From NCBI GenBank assembly GCA_963709765.1, contig CAVPXL010000014.1, positions 34,976 to 98,975 on the forward strand: a DNA stretch of 64,000 nt, given 5' to 3'. Positions 30,412-41,641 of the stretch are shown here, piece after piece; position 1 is the stretch's first letter; each line of letters opens with the position of its first letter. The notes under the pieces were generated by a model. The model was not told the origin of the DNA, searched no databases, and saw only the letters and a program-made list of their open reading frames with translations. Origin of the DNA: Roseitranquillus sp963709765 (GTDB lineage: Bacteria; Pseudomonadota; Alphaproteobacteria; Rhodobacterales; Rhodobacteraceae). Position numbers and translations under genes: made by a program.

Positions 30412-31274
30412 GCGTCTGGTGTCTCGGTTCGGTCAACGCGGACCATGTCTACCGCGTATCCACCATCCCTCTGCCGGGGGAGACTCTGACCGCGAGGTCG
30501 CTGACAACGGGTCTGGGCGGAAAAGGGGCGAACCAGGCCGTCGCGGCGGCGCGGGCGGGAGCGGATGTGCGCTTCATCGGCGCGGTCGGGCCGGAAGGGG
30601 GCTGGATGCGTGACCGGCTGTCGGCGATGGACGTGGATATCGAATTCCTGTCCATGGTCGAGGCTCCGTCGGGCCACGCCGTCATCGCCGTCGACGATGC
30701 CGGTGAGAATGCGATCATGGTCCTCGCGGGGGCAAATGCCCAGCAGGACGAGGAGCACATCGCGACGGCGCTCAGCAATGCGCGGCCGCACGACCTGCTG
30801 CTATTGCAGAACGAGACGACGGCGCAGGCAACCGCTGCCCGGATGGCGCAGCGGCATAAGATGCGGGTGATCTACTCCGCGGCTCCGTTCGACGCAGCAG
30901 CGGTGCGCGCGGTCCTGCCCCATGCGACGTTGCTGGCCATGAACGAGGGAGAGGCCGCGCAGCTTGTACAATCTCTGGGGCGGGCGCCCGATATCGGGAT
31001 GCTGGTGACACTCGGCCGACGTGGTGCGCGTTGGCAGAAGGGTGATGAGATCGTCGAAGTGTCCGCGCCCGCGGTCGAGGCCGTCGACACCACCGCCGCG
31101 GGGGACACTTTCATCGGGTATGTGGCGGCCGCGCTTGACGAGGGGCAGACGATGGAAGGGGCAATGCGGCTCGCGGCCGCGGCCGCCGCGCTGAAGGTCA
31201 CCCGGGCCGGCGCGGCGGACGCCATCCCGGCGATTGAAGAGGTGCGCGCCTTTCTCGGCCGAGCCGCCGAATGA
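30408..31274 (+). CDS. rbsK: PfkB-family sugar kinase, probable ribokinase
   Basis: A 288-residue PfkB kinase. It opens with VWCLGSVNADHVYRV, has the GGKGANQAVAAARAGA motif (residues 37-52), and the second signature DTTAAGDTFIGYVAAAL (about 224-240) with the catalytic Asp in AAGD. Ribose is the likely substrate from these motifs, but other sugars are possible. The GTG start overlaps the maeB stop as GTGA. No ribose transporter is nearby. Confidence 0.85.
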   Translation: MSVWCLGSVNADHVYRVSTIPLPGETLTARSLTTGLGGKGANQAVAAARAGADVRFIGAVGPEGGWMRDRLSAMDVDIEFLSMVEAPSGHAVIAVDDAGENAIMVLAGANAQQDEEHIATALSNARPHDLLLLQNETTAQATAARMAQRHKMRVIYSAAPFDAAAVRAVLPHATLLAMNEGEAAQLVQSLGRAPDIGMLVTLGRRGARWQKGDEIVEVSAPAVEAVDTTAAGDTFIGYVAAALDEGQTMEGAMRLAAAAAALKVTRAGAADAIPAIEEVRAFLGRAAE

Positions 31275-31578
31275 CGAACCCGGATGAAGTGGAGATCGAC
31301 CCGCGCGATAATTTGTCGGTCATGGCTCGCCCTTCGGGTACCTTGGAATCAAGCCGCCCGCATCAAGGGTTCGGTCTGGTAGCGAGTTTCCGAGAAAGGA
31401 AGATGAGCGACAGCCGCACCACGGCCACATCACCCTCATCCGTGAAAGCCGTACCGAGCGCCGGGGCGGCGGGGCAATGGACAGCAACTGAACCGGATCC
31501 GATCGTTCCTCGAATGCAGCAGGGCCCGTCCGGTGATCCGGACGGGCCTCGGTGCTGGTTCGGGATCGTGGTGTTGCG
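31275..31578. other. Gap between ribokinase and msrA
   Basis: The open frame from 31271 to 31651 overlaps the ribokinase stop, runs through a strong hairpin and into msrA, and has no recognisable sequence, so I do not call it. A GAAAGG-ATG combination at about 31394-31404 has too short a spacer. The stretch may carry a small RNA ending at the hairpin at 31523-31548, but I see no clear promoter. Confidence 0.4.
31523..31548. terminator. Strong hairpin between convergent rbsK and msrA
   Basis: GGCCCGTCCGG and CCGGACGGGCC form a perfect 11-bp stem with the 4-base loop TGAT. It lies 249 bases after the ribokinase stop and 30 bases after the msrA stop on the other strand. No T run follows on either side. 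Confidence 0.6.
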
Positions 31579-32241
31579 TCAGCCCGTGAAGGGCGCGGCG
31601 TCGCCCCAGAGTTCGCGGATCCGCGCGTCCCGTCCGCAGCCCTCCCGGTAGAGCTTGTAGGCGCTCGACTTCGATCGCGGCCCGAAGCGTGTCAGGATTA
31701 GATCGTCCTTCTTGTAGTAGTCCTGATGATAGTCCTCGGCCGGATAGAACGGCGCCGCATCGAGGATGGGCGTCACGATCTTCTGGCCGAGATCCTTTTC
31801 CGCCTGGGCCTTGGCCGCTTCGGCGGCTTTGCGTTCCTGTGGGGACGAGACGAAGATCGCAGTGCGATAGCTGTCGCCCCGGTCGCAGAACTGGCCTTTG
31901 GCATCGGTCGGATCAACGGATCGGAAGAACAGGTGCAGGATCTGGTCGAAACTGACGATGTCGGGATCGTAGCTGATCCGGGCTGTCTCGTAATGACCGG
32001 TCCCGCCACGCACGACCTGCTTGTACGTCGGGTTCGGCACATTTCCGCCCGCAAAGCCCGATACGGCTTCGCTGACACCTTTGACCTTCTCGAAATCGGC
32101 CTCAACGCACCAGAAGCAGCCGCCGGCCAGTACCACCGTCTCGGTCGGTGCGGCCTCGGCGCGGGTGCAGTGAAGCGCATATCCTATCAGGATCGCGAAG
32201 GCGAGCAGGGCGGGCTTCATCGTGTCGAGCCTAAAAATCAT
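31579..32241 (-). CDS. msrA: Exported peptide methionine sulfoxide reductase MsrA
   Basis: MsrA reduces methionine-S-sulfoxide. The 220-residue product has the catalytic GGCFWC motif right after an N-terminal signal peptide (core ALLAFAILIGYALHC, cleavage probably after RAEA), so this copy is periplasmic. RBS AAAGGAGA six to seven bases before the ATG at 32241 decides the start over the internal ATG at 32220. Other motifs (FDQILHLFFRSVDPT, GDSYRTAIF) are normal. Export of MsrA is less common than the cytosolic form. Confidence 0.92.
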   Translation of the reverse strand: MIFRLDTMKPALLAFAILIGYALHCTRAEAAPTETVVLAGGCFWCVEADFEKVKGVSEAVSGFAGGNVPNPTYKQVVRGGTGHYETARISYDPDIVSFDQILHLFFRSVDPTDAKGQFCDRGDSYRTAIFVSSPQERKAAEAAKAQAEKDLGQKIVTPILDAAPFYPAEDYHQDYYKKDDLILTRFGPRSKSSAYKLYREGCGRDARIRELWGDAAPFTG

Positions 32242-32326
32242 GGCGGATCTCCTTTTGCCGGAGATAGTGCGCCACGGCCCGTGGGGCCGGCAAATCATGC
32301 GGTTGTGAGGTCACGCCGAGGTGAGA

Positions 32327-32352
32327 CCCGCGCCGGCATGTGCTGGCGCGGG
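32327..32352. terminator. GC-rich hairpin downstream of argG
   Basis: CCCGCGCCGGCA and TGCTGGCGCGGG pair at 11 of 12 positions, 81 bases past the argG stop on the minus strand. No T run follows. Confidence 0.35.
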
Positions 32353-32432
32353 CGATGATGATCCGTAATGTCGAGGTGCACGACGAGGCCGGCGCCCGGA
32401 ACCCGACCGGCCAGAGGCGCCGGAGGGGGTCG

Positions 32433-33650
<1,218 letters not shown>

Positions 33651-33781
33651 GGCTCTGTCATCTCTTTCTTGCGTATTGCGGGCCGGTAACGCGGTTTCGG
33701 CCACAGGGCAACCGGTGAGCAGCCACGGAGCCACCCACTCAGGTGCTTGCCGCGTGGGACCTTTTGGGCGAGACCGTTGCG

Positions 33782-35029
33782 ATGGATGATTTCGCGCAGC
33801 GCGCCCGGGCCGCCGAGGCCGAAATGCGGAGCCTTTTTCCGCCGACACCGCTTCAGCGCAATGAACATCTGTCGGCCAGGCACGGCGCCGAAATCTGGTT
33901 AAAGCGCGAAGATCTCTCGCCGGTGCGCTCCTACAAGATCCGCGGCGCGTTCAATGCGATGCGCAAGCGGCGGGCGATCGACCCGGGCGCGGACCGGTTC
34001 GTGTGCGCGAGCGCGGGCAATCACGCCCAGGGGGTTGCCTTCGCCTGTCGCCATTTCGGTGTGCATGGAACGATCTTCATGCCGGTGACGACACCGCGGC
34101 AGAAGATCGACAAGACCCTGTCGATCGGCGGAGACGCCGTCACGGTCGAACTGACCGGCGACTATGTGGACGACACGCTCCAGTCGGCCAAGGCGCATTG
34201 CGCGCAGATCGGGGCTTATTTCCTGTCTCCGTTCGACGACGAGGACGTGATGGAGGGCCAGGCAAGCCTTGCCGTGGAGATGCTCGACCAGCTTTCCGAG
34301 CCGCCCGAAATCATCGTGCTGCCCGTGGGCGGTGGCGGTTTGTCCGCGGGGATGCGGCGGTACCTGTCGCAGACGGCCCCGGATGTCCGGATGATCCTGG
34401 TCGAGCCGGCGGGCGGGGCGAGCCTCAAGGCCGCGCTGGAGGCGGGGGAGCTGGTGACCTTGCCGCGCATGGATACGTTCGTGGACGGCGCCGCCGTGGC
34501 CAGGATCGGTGCACTGACCTGGCCGGTCCTGAAGGACGTGCCGGAGACCGACGTGTTGGCCGCGCCCGAAGACCGCATCTGCACCACGATCCTGGAGATG
34601 CTGAACGCCGAAGGCATCGTGCTTGAACCGGCAGGTGCGATGTCGGTCGATTGCCTCGTGGACATTGCGCCGATCATCGAGGGGCGGCGGGTCGTCTGCG
34701 TCACGTCCGGCGGCAATTTCGACTTCGAGCGACTGCCCGAAGTCAAGGAGCGGGCGCAGCGCTTTCTTGGCCTGAAGAAGTACCTGATCCTGCGATTGCC
34801 GCAGCGGCCGGGCGCCTTGCGCGATTTCCTCGACCTGCTTGGCCCGAACGACGACATCGCGCGGTTTGAATACCTCAAGAAGTCGGCGCGTAATTTCGGC
34901 AGCGTGCTCATCGGGATCGAGGCGCGCCAGGCAATGGATTTCGAAGCCCTTTTCGAGCGGATGGATGCGGCCGGGTTCGTCTATCGCGATATCACCGGCG
35001 ACGAGATCATCTCGAGCATCATCGTCTGA
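33782..35029 (+). CDS. ilvA: Threonine ammonia-lyase (threonine dehydratase)
   Basis: This PLP enzyme converts threonine to 2-oxobutanoate at the head of isoleucine synthesis. The 415-residue product has the PLP lysine in REDLSPVRSYKIRGAFNAM (about 44-62), ASAGNHAQGVA, the glycine loop VGGGGLSAG and a C-terminal ACT-like domain from about 330 (YLILRLPQRPGALRDFLDLL). Biosynthetic and short forms differ in the regulatory region; this is the one-ACT-domain form. The ATG at 33782 is used because the upstream codons are unlike the family. Confidence 0.93.
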   Translation: MDDFAQRARAAEAEMRSLFPPTPLQRNEHLSARHGAEIWLKREDLSPVRSYKIRGAFNAMRKRRAIDPGADRFVCASAGNHAQGVAFACRHFGVHGTIFMPVTTPRQKIDKTLSIGGDAVTVELTGDYVDDTLQSAKAHCAQIGAYFLSPFDDEDVMEGQASLAVEMLDQLSEPPEIIVLPVGGGGLSAGMRRYLSQTAPDVRMILVEPAGGASLKAALEAGELVTLPRMDTFVDGAAVARIGALTWPVLKDVPETDVLAAPEDRICTTILEMLNAEGIVLEPAGAMSVDCLVDIAPIIEGRRVVCVTSGGNFDFERLPEVKERAQRFLGLKKYLILRLPQRPGALRDFLDLLGPNDDIARFEYLKKSARNFGSVLIGIEARQAMDFEALFERMDAAGFVYRDITGDEIISSIIV

Positions 35030-35033
35030 GACG

Positions 35034-35360
35034 TCAGACGCCCGCAGTGTGCTGAGTCAGGAATTCGGCCTTCGAATTCTCGTAGACCTTGAAAACCTGT
35101 GCGATCTCTGCCTCGCCTACCTGGCTCGCCGCGGCCCGCATCTCGCTGTCGCGGCACAACGCTCCGAGCGCCTCGAACCCGAGATTCAGCGCGCTGCCCT
35201 TGAGAAAGTGGAGGTCGGCCTCATAGCTGCGCGGATCGGGCTCCCGTTTCAGACGGTCGAGCACGCCTTCGACCTCTTCCAGGAACAGGTCCACGACCTC
35301 GGCAAAATCGTCGACGCCGATTTCATCTCGAAGCTCCCGCACGCGATCCCAACTGATCAT
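35034..35360 (-). CDS. Histidine phosphotransfer (HPt) domain protein
   Basis: A 108-residue stand-alone HPt protein. The phosphoacceptor is His51 in ADLHFLKGSALNLGF, preceded by an acidic helix (VDLFLEEVEGVLDRL). Such proteins relay phosphate between hybrid kinases and response regulators. It lies opposite a response regulator with a PP2C phosphatase output, and the two share a 147-base upstream region, so they may form one relay. GGGGGT before the ATG is a good ribosome-binding site. No kinase is in the window. Confidence 0.9.
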   Translation of the reverse strand: MISWDRVRELRDEIGVDDFAEVVDLFLEEVEGVLDRLKREPDPRSYEADLHFLKGSALNLGFEALGALCRDSEMRAAASQVGEAEIAQVFKVYENSKAEFLTQHTAGV

Positions 35361-35409
35361 CGCACCCCCTCGTCAATCATATCTGGAAGGAACCGCTAAC
35401 GGCCGCGGG

Positions 35410-35424
35410 TTAACCTGGCGTTTA
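35410..35424. promoter_or_regulatory. CtrA-like half-sites between HPt and response-regulator genes
   Basis: TTAA-N7-TTTA at 35410-35424 differs by one base from the CtrA box TTAA-N7-TTAA used by many alphaproteobacteria. It lies in the shared upstream region of two divergent signalling genes. A single near-match can occur by chance. Confidence 0.2.
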
Positions 35425-35507
35425 TGCTCATGCGAGGTCGTCCGCCTTGTTTCATCGCATCTTAAGTCCTGAAGGGGCATCTGGCGCAGATTAGCACCGG
35501 AGTTCGG

Positions 35508-36791
35508 ATGACTGCAATTTTGCGCCCCCTCGTCGATTGGCGGCAAGACGCCGATAACGAGAGCCGTTCCGAGACACGTCGTGTTCTCGTGGTCGATGAC
35601 AGCCGGGTTCAGCGCCGGATCCTGTCGTCGCAGTTGCGCAAGTGGGGCTACGCCGTGTTCGAGGCGGAAACCGGGGACGAGGCACTCTCGTTCGTGCGCG
35701 AGAACGAGGTCGACATCATCCTGAGCGACTGGATGATGCCCGGCATGAACGGCGTCGATTTCTGCCGTGGCTTCCGGGCCCAAGCGCGCGACAAGTACGT
35801 CTATTTCATCCTCCTGACGTCGAAGACCGAGAAGGAAGAGGTTGCTCACGGTCTCGATGTCGGTGCGGACGACTTCCTGACCAAGCCGGTGGATTCCGGC
35901 GAGTTGCGCGCGCGACTTTCGGCCGGCGACCGGATCCTGACGATGGCGCGGGAGCTTACCAAGAAGAACGCGCTTCTCTCCGACGCCTTCGAACACCTGC
36001 AGGACGTTCACAACGCGCTTGATCGCGACCTGCGCGAGGCGCGCAAGCTTCAGCAATCCCTTGTGCGCGAGCGTGTGCGCAGCCTCGGCAGGGGCGAGGT
36101 CGCCTGCCTCTTTCATCCGAGCGGCCATGTGGGCGGTGACCTCGTCGGCCATTTCCGCGTCAGCGACACGCAGATCGGCGTCTACGCAATCGACGTATCG
36201 GGGCATGGCGTGGCTTCGGCCCTGATGACGGCACGGCTTGCCGGCTACTTCAACGGGTCGTCGCCGCATCAGAACGTGGCTCTGGCCGTGGATTCGGCGG
36301 GCAAGGTGCGGATGCGCTCGCCCGAGAAAGTCTGCGCGACGCTGAACAACCTTCTGCTCGAAGAGATGGAGACCGACCTCTACTTTACGCTGGCGCTCGC
36401 GTTGATCGATCTCGACAGCGGCCGCGTGCGCTTTGTGCAGGCAGGGCATCCGAACCCGGCCGTGCAGACCGCTGACGGGGCGGTCCGGTTCCTTGGAGAG
36501 GGCGGATTGCCTATCGGCCTGATCCCCGAGGCAGCTTGGCAGGTCGGTGAAACGGTGCTGAACGCGGGCGACCGGATCTTCTTCTATTCCGACGGCCTGA
36601 CGGAATTGCGGGATGCCGAGGGCGACATGCTGGAAGAGGAGGGGCTCGCGCGCCTTCTGGAGCGCCACAAGGACGCCAGCGGTGCCGAGATCGTCGAGTC
36701 TCTGCCGGTGGATCTGCAGCAGGCGGCAGGCGGTCGCGCGTTCGATGACGACGTGTCGGGCGTGTTCTTCACCTATTTCGGCGACTCCTGA
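35508..36791 (+). CDS. Response regulator with PP2C (SpoIIE/RsbU-like) phosphatase output
   Basis: A 427-residue protein. An N-terminal receiver domain has acidic Asp30/Asp31 (VLVVDDS), phospho-acceptor Asp74 (DIILSDWMMPGMNG) and the lysine in FLTKPV. After a coiled linker (about 140-185) comes a PP2C-type serine phosphatase, with metal-binding GGDLVGHF, DVSGHG, FYSDGLTE and DDDVSGVFF. Such proteins normally dephosphorylate an anti-sigma-factor antagonist in a partner-switching pathway. No antagonist or anti-sigma gene is nearby. Phosphate probably comes from the divergent HPt protein; that link is inference from position. Confidence 0.93.
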   Translation: MTAILRPLVDWRQDADNESRSETRRVLVVDDSRVQRRILSSQLRKWGYAVFEAETGDEALSFVRENEVDIILSDWMMPGMNGVDFCRGFRAQARDKYVYFILLTSKTEKEEVAHGLDVGADDFLTKPVDSGELRARLSAGDRILTMARELTKKNALLSDAFEHLQDVHNALDRDLREARKLQQSLVRERVRSLGRGEVACLFHPSGHVGGDLVGHFRVSDTQIGVYAIDVSGHGVASALMTARLAGYFNGSSPHQNVALAVDSAGKVRMRSPEKVCATLNNLLLEEMETDLYFTLALALIDLDSGRVRFVQAGHPNPAVQTADGAVRFLGEGGLPIGLIPEAAWQVGETVLNAGDRIFFYSDGLTELRDAEGDMLEEEGLARLLERHKDASGAEIVESLPVDLQQAAGGRAFDDDVSGVFFTYFGDS

Positions 36792-36883
36792 TCTCACTGG
36801 GGAGCCTTCTCGGGTTCGGGCGAAGCTGGGACCGCGCGGGGCTCCTGGGGTCGGTTCCGGACGGCCGTGGAGTTGCGGGGCTT

Positions 36884-36910
36884 TTGACCTTGCGGACGCG
36901 CGCCTATATC
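36884..36910 (+). promoter_or_regulatory. Possible heat-shock type promoter of hslO
   Basis: TTGACC at 36884-36889 and TATATC at 36905-36910 are separated by 15 bases. CTTTTGACC with CCTATAT resembles alphaproteobacterial RpoH promoters, which fits a redox/heat chaperone gene. Spacing is short for sigma-70. The hslO ATG is 39 bases further. Confidence 0.35.
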
Positions 36911-36948
36911 TTGCGACCAACGCATTGAGCCCGTGCCGTAGAAAATCC

Positions 36949-37948
36949 ATGACCCTCGTATCGCAAATCGCCTGGGACGACACCGTCCTGCCCTTCCAGC
37001 TCGACCGCTCCGACATCCGGGGGCGCGTCGCGCGCCTCGATGGCGTGTTGGAACACATGCTCGAGCAACACGACTACCCCGCGCCGGTCGAGGCGTTGGT
37101 GGCCGAGGCTGCCCTGCTGACCGCCATGATCGGGCAAACGATCAAACTGCGCTGGAAGCTCAGCCTGCAGATCCGGGGCGATGGACCGGCACGGCTCGTG
37201 GCCACGGATTACTACGGGCCGACCGATGATGGCGCGCCGGCGCGAATGCGCGCCTATGCCAGTTTCGACGAGACGCGGCTCGATCACGACGCGGTGCCCT
37301 TCAGCCAGATCGGCAAGGGCTATTTCGCGATCCTGATCGATCAGGGCCGGGGCATGACGCCGTATCAGGGGATCACGCCCGATTTCCGGCGGCTCTCTCG
37401 CGTCGTGTGCCGAGACCTATTTCGCCCAGTCGGAGCAGCTGCCGACCCGGTTCGAAATGAGTTACGGGAGAAGCCGCTCACCCCGCGGCGCCGGCGGTTG
37501 GCGCGCGGGTGGCGTCATGCTGCAGCACATGCCCAAGGCGTCGCCCTTCGCCAACGGCGGTGGCTCCGGCGAGGGCGGCCTGCTTGACGCGGGCGATATC
37601 CTTGACGGGGACGATGCCGAGAACTGGAACCGGGCGAACATGCTGCTCGATACGGCCGAAGAGGCGGAGCTGATTGGGCCGACCGTTCAGCCGATCGACC
37701 TGCTCGCGCGGTTATTCCACGAGGAGGTGCCGCGCGTTTTCGACCCCCAGCCGGTCGAGTTCGGCTGTACGTGCTCGGCTGATCGCGTCCGCGAGAGCCT
37801 GTCGATTTATTCGGCCAAGGATATCGGGCACATGACCACCGACGATGGCATCGTGACCGCCGATTGCCAGTTCTGCGGAGCGCATTACGAGTTCGACCCT
37901 CGCACGCTGGGGTTCGAGGCCGACCGTCCGGTTGATGACGACAACTGA
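36949..37948 (+). CDS. hslO: Redox-regulated chaperone Hsp33 (HslO), frameshifted
   Basis: Hsp33 becomes an active holdase when its zinc-bound cysteines are oxidised. The first part (MTLVSQIAWDDTVLPFQL to RRLSRVVC) and the rest (ETYFAQSEQLPTRFEMSYG to VDDDN) are in different frames. One extra C near 37410 (TGCCGAG for TGCGAG) accounts for this. The redox switch is intact near the C-terminus: FGCTCSADR and DCQFCGAHYEF give the CxC and CxxC pairs. The repaired length is about 332 residues. The Nudix gene begins before its stop. Confidence 0.9.
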
Positions 37949-38535
37949 TCCGCTCGCCCGCCTGATTCACGGCGACGGCGGGGACTAGGCCGACGTCGGA
38001 CTACGATCTGAACCCCGCCGTCGCGCTGGCGGCTTCGCGGCGCCTGCGGGCGGCGGCGGTCCTGATCGGCGTCTACGGGCAAGAGGGCCAGCAGCAGGTC
38101 GTCCTCACCAGGCGTTCAGCGGCCCTCAAGCATCATCCGGGCCAGATCGCGTTCCCCGGTGGCAAGGTGGACCCGGATGACGGCACGGCGGTGGTCGCGG
38201 CCCTGCGTGAAGCTCACGAGGAGGTCGGGCTTGATCCCGGCGACGTGGAGGTGCTTGCCGAGCTCGCGGCGCACGAGACGGTCACAGGCTTCACGATCAT
38301 TCCGGTTCTGGCGCGGATACGGCCGCCGCGCGCCTGGCGGCCCGAAGCCGGCGAGGTCGACGAGGTCTTCGCCGTGCCCCTCGATCATGTGCTCGACCCG
38401 GCGCGCTATACCGTGCAGGCGCGGCGGTGGCGGGGCACCATGCGCCGCTACTACGCCGTTCCGTGGGGTCCGTATTACATCTGGGGGGCGACCGCGCGGA
38501 TCCTGCGCTCGCTGGCTGATCGGGCGGCGAGATGA
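37935..38535 (+). CDS. Nudix hydrolase, CoA pyrophosphatase type, frameshifted
   Basis: A member of the CoA/NADH pyrophosphatase group of Nudix enzymes. The Nudix box is GKVDPDDGTAVVAALREAHEEVG, with the UPF0035-like upstream LKHHPGQIAFPGG. The gene starts at an ATG overlapping the end of hslO (MTTTDPLARLIHG). A stop appears at once because of one extra G in a GGGG run near 37978-37981. Removing it gives GGTRPTSDYDLNPAVALAAS and a 199-residue protein. The 3' end overlaps cca as ATGA. Substrate preference is inferred from the family. Confidence 0.85.
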
Positions 38536-39701
38536 AGATCGAGGCCGGCTGGCTGGACCTGCCCGAAACCCAGGCGATCTTCGCCGCACTCCGGCATGGG
38601 GGACATCGCGCGTTGGCTGTCGGTGGATGCGTGCGGAACACGCTTCTCGGCGTCGCGGTGGCCGACGTCGACATCGCCTCCGACGCGCGACCTGAACGTG
38701 TGGTGGAGCTGGTGGGCGCGGCGGGTTTCCGCGTCGTGCCCACGGGAATCGAACACGGCACAGTAACCGTCGTCGCCAATCACCGCCCCTATGAGGTCAC
38801 GACCTTCCGGCGCGACGTGGAGACTGATGGGCGGCGGGCACGGGTCGCTTTCTCGGACGATGTTGCCGAGGATGCGCGGCGTCGGGACTTCACCATGAAC
38901 GCGCTTTATGCCGAAGCGGATGGTCGTGTCGTGGATCCGCTTGGCGGACTCGAGGACCTGCAGCGTCGCCATGTCCGCTTCGTGGGCGATCCGCGCGCGC
39001 GGATCGGGGAGGACTACCTGCGCATTCTCCGGTTCTTCAGGTTTCACGCCTGGTACGGGGACCCCGCGGGGGGGCTTGATCCCGAGGGTCTTGCCGGATG
39101 TGCCGCGCTGGCCGACGGGCTCGACCATCTGTCGAACGAGCGGATCGGCCACGAGACGATGCGGCTGCTCGCGGCGCCGGATCCGGCGCCGTCGGTTGCG
39201 GCAATGGAGGTGACGGGGGTTTTGCGCCACGTCTTGCCCGGGGCGACGGCGGAGCTTTTGCCACGCCTTGTCGCTGTCGAGACCGCGTTGGGCGCATCGC
39301 CCGATGCATTGCGACGCCTGGCGGCGCTGGGCGGCGAAGCACCCGGGCCGCATCTGCGTCTGTCGCGGTCGGCTGCGCGGCGGCTCTCGCTGTTGCGTGA
39401 TCTGATCGGCGCCGAGGCGGGCACGGCGGAGCTGGCCTGGCGTCACGGCTCGCAGAATGCCATCGACGCAGAGCTTCTGCGCGCCGCCGCTTTCTGCGCG
39501 CCGCTACCAGCCACGCTTGCACAGGATGCCGAGGCCGGTGCGGCGGCGAAATTTCCGATCTCCGCGCGAGACCTGATGCCGGCGAGCCGAGGTCCGGCGG
39601 TGGGCCAAAAGCTGAAGGAACTCGAGGCGCGCTGGATCGCCTCGGATTTCACGCTCAACCGCGATCAGCTCCTTTCGCAGGGAACCGAGGAAGGGGGCTA
39701 G
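38532..39701 (+). CDS. cca: CCA tRNA nucleotidyltransferase
   Basis: Adds or repairs the CCA end of tRNAs. The 389-residue class II enzyme has ALAVGGCVRNTLLGVAVADVDIA, with the G-loop and the catalytic DxD (about residues 28-50), followed by RRRDFTMNALY, the ribose-binding RIGEDYLRILRFFRF and a helical C-terminal part. The ATG overlaps the Nudix stop. It is complete, and translationally coupled with the two genes before it. Confidence 0.94.
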   Translation: MKIEAGWLDLPETQAIFAALRHGGHRALAVGGCVRNTLLGVAVADVDIASDARPERVVELVGAAGFRVVPTGIEHGTVTVVANHRPYEVTTFRRDVETDGRRARVAFSDDVAEDARRRDFTMNALYAEADGRVVDPLGGLEDLQRRHVRFVGDPRARIGEDYLRILRFFRFHAWYGDPAGGLDPEGLAGCAALADGLDHLSNERIGHETMRLLAAPDPAPSVAAMEVTGVLRHVLPGATAELLPRLVAVETALGASPDALRRLAALGGEAPGPHLRLSRSAARRLSLLRDLIGAEAGTAELAWRHGSQNAIDAELLRAAAFCAPLPATLAQDAEAGAAAKFPISARDLMPASRGPAVGQKLKELEARWIASDFTLNRDQLLSQGTEEGG

Positions 39702-39796
39702 GCGTTACGACCTGCTGGGCTTTCGCCAAGGGTGGCTGGGACCGGCGGTCATCCGGCCTCAATCTCCGCCCCCAAGCCCTCGAAAGGGCTCCGTCG

Positions 39797-41637
<1,841 letters not shown>

Positions 41638-41641
<4 letters not shown>

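Noticed and set aside
31271..31651. 126-aa ORF after ribokinase
   Set aside because: It runs through a perfect 11-bp hairpin and into msrA, has no good ribosome-binding site and shows low-complexity, unrecognisable sequence.
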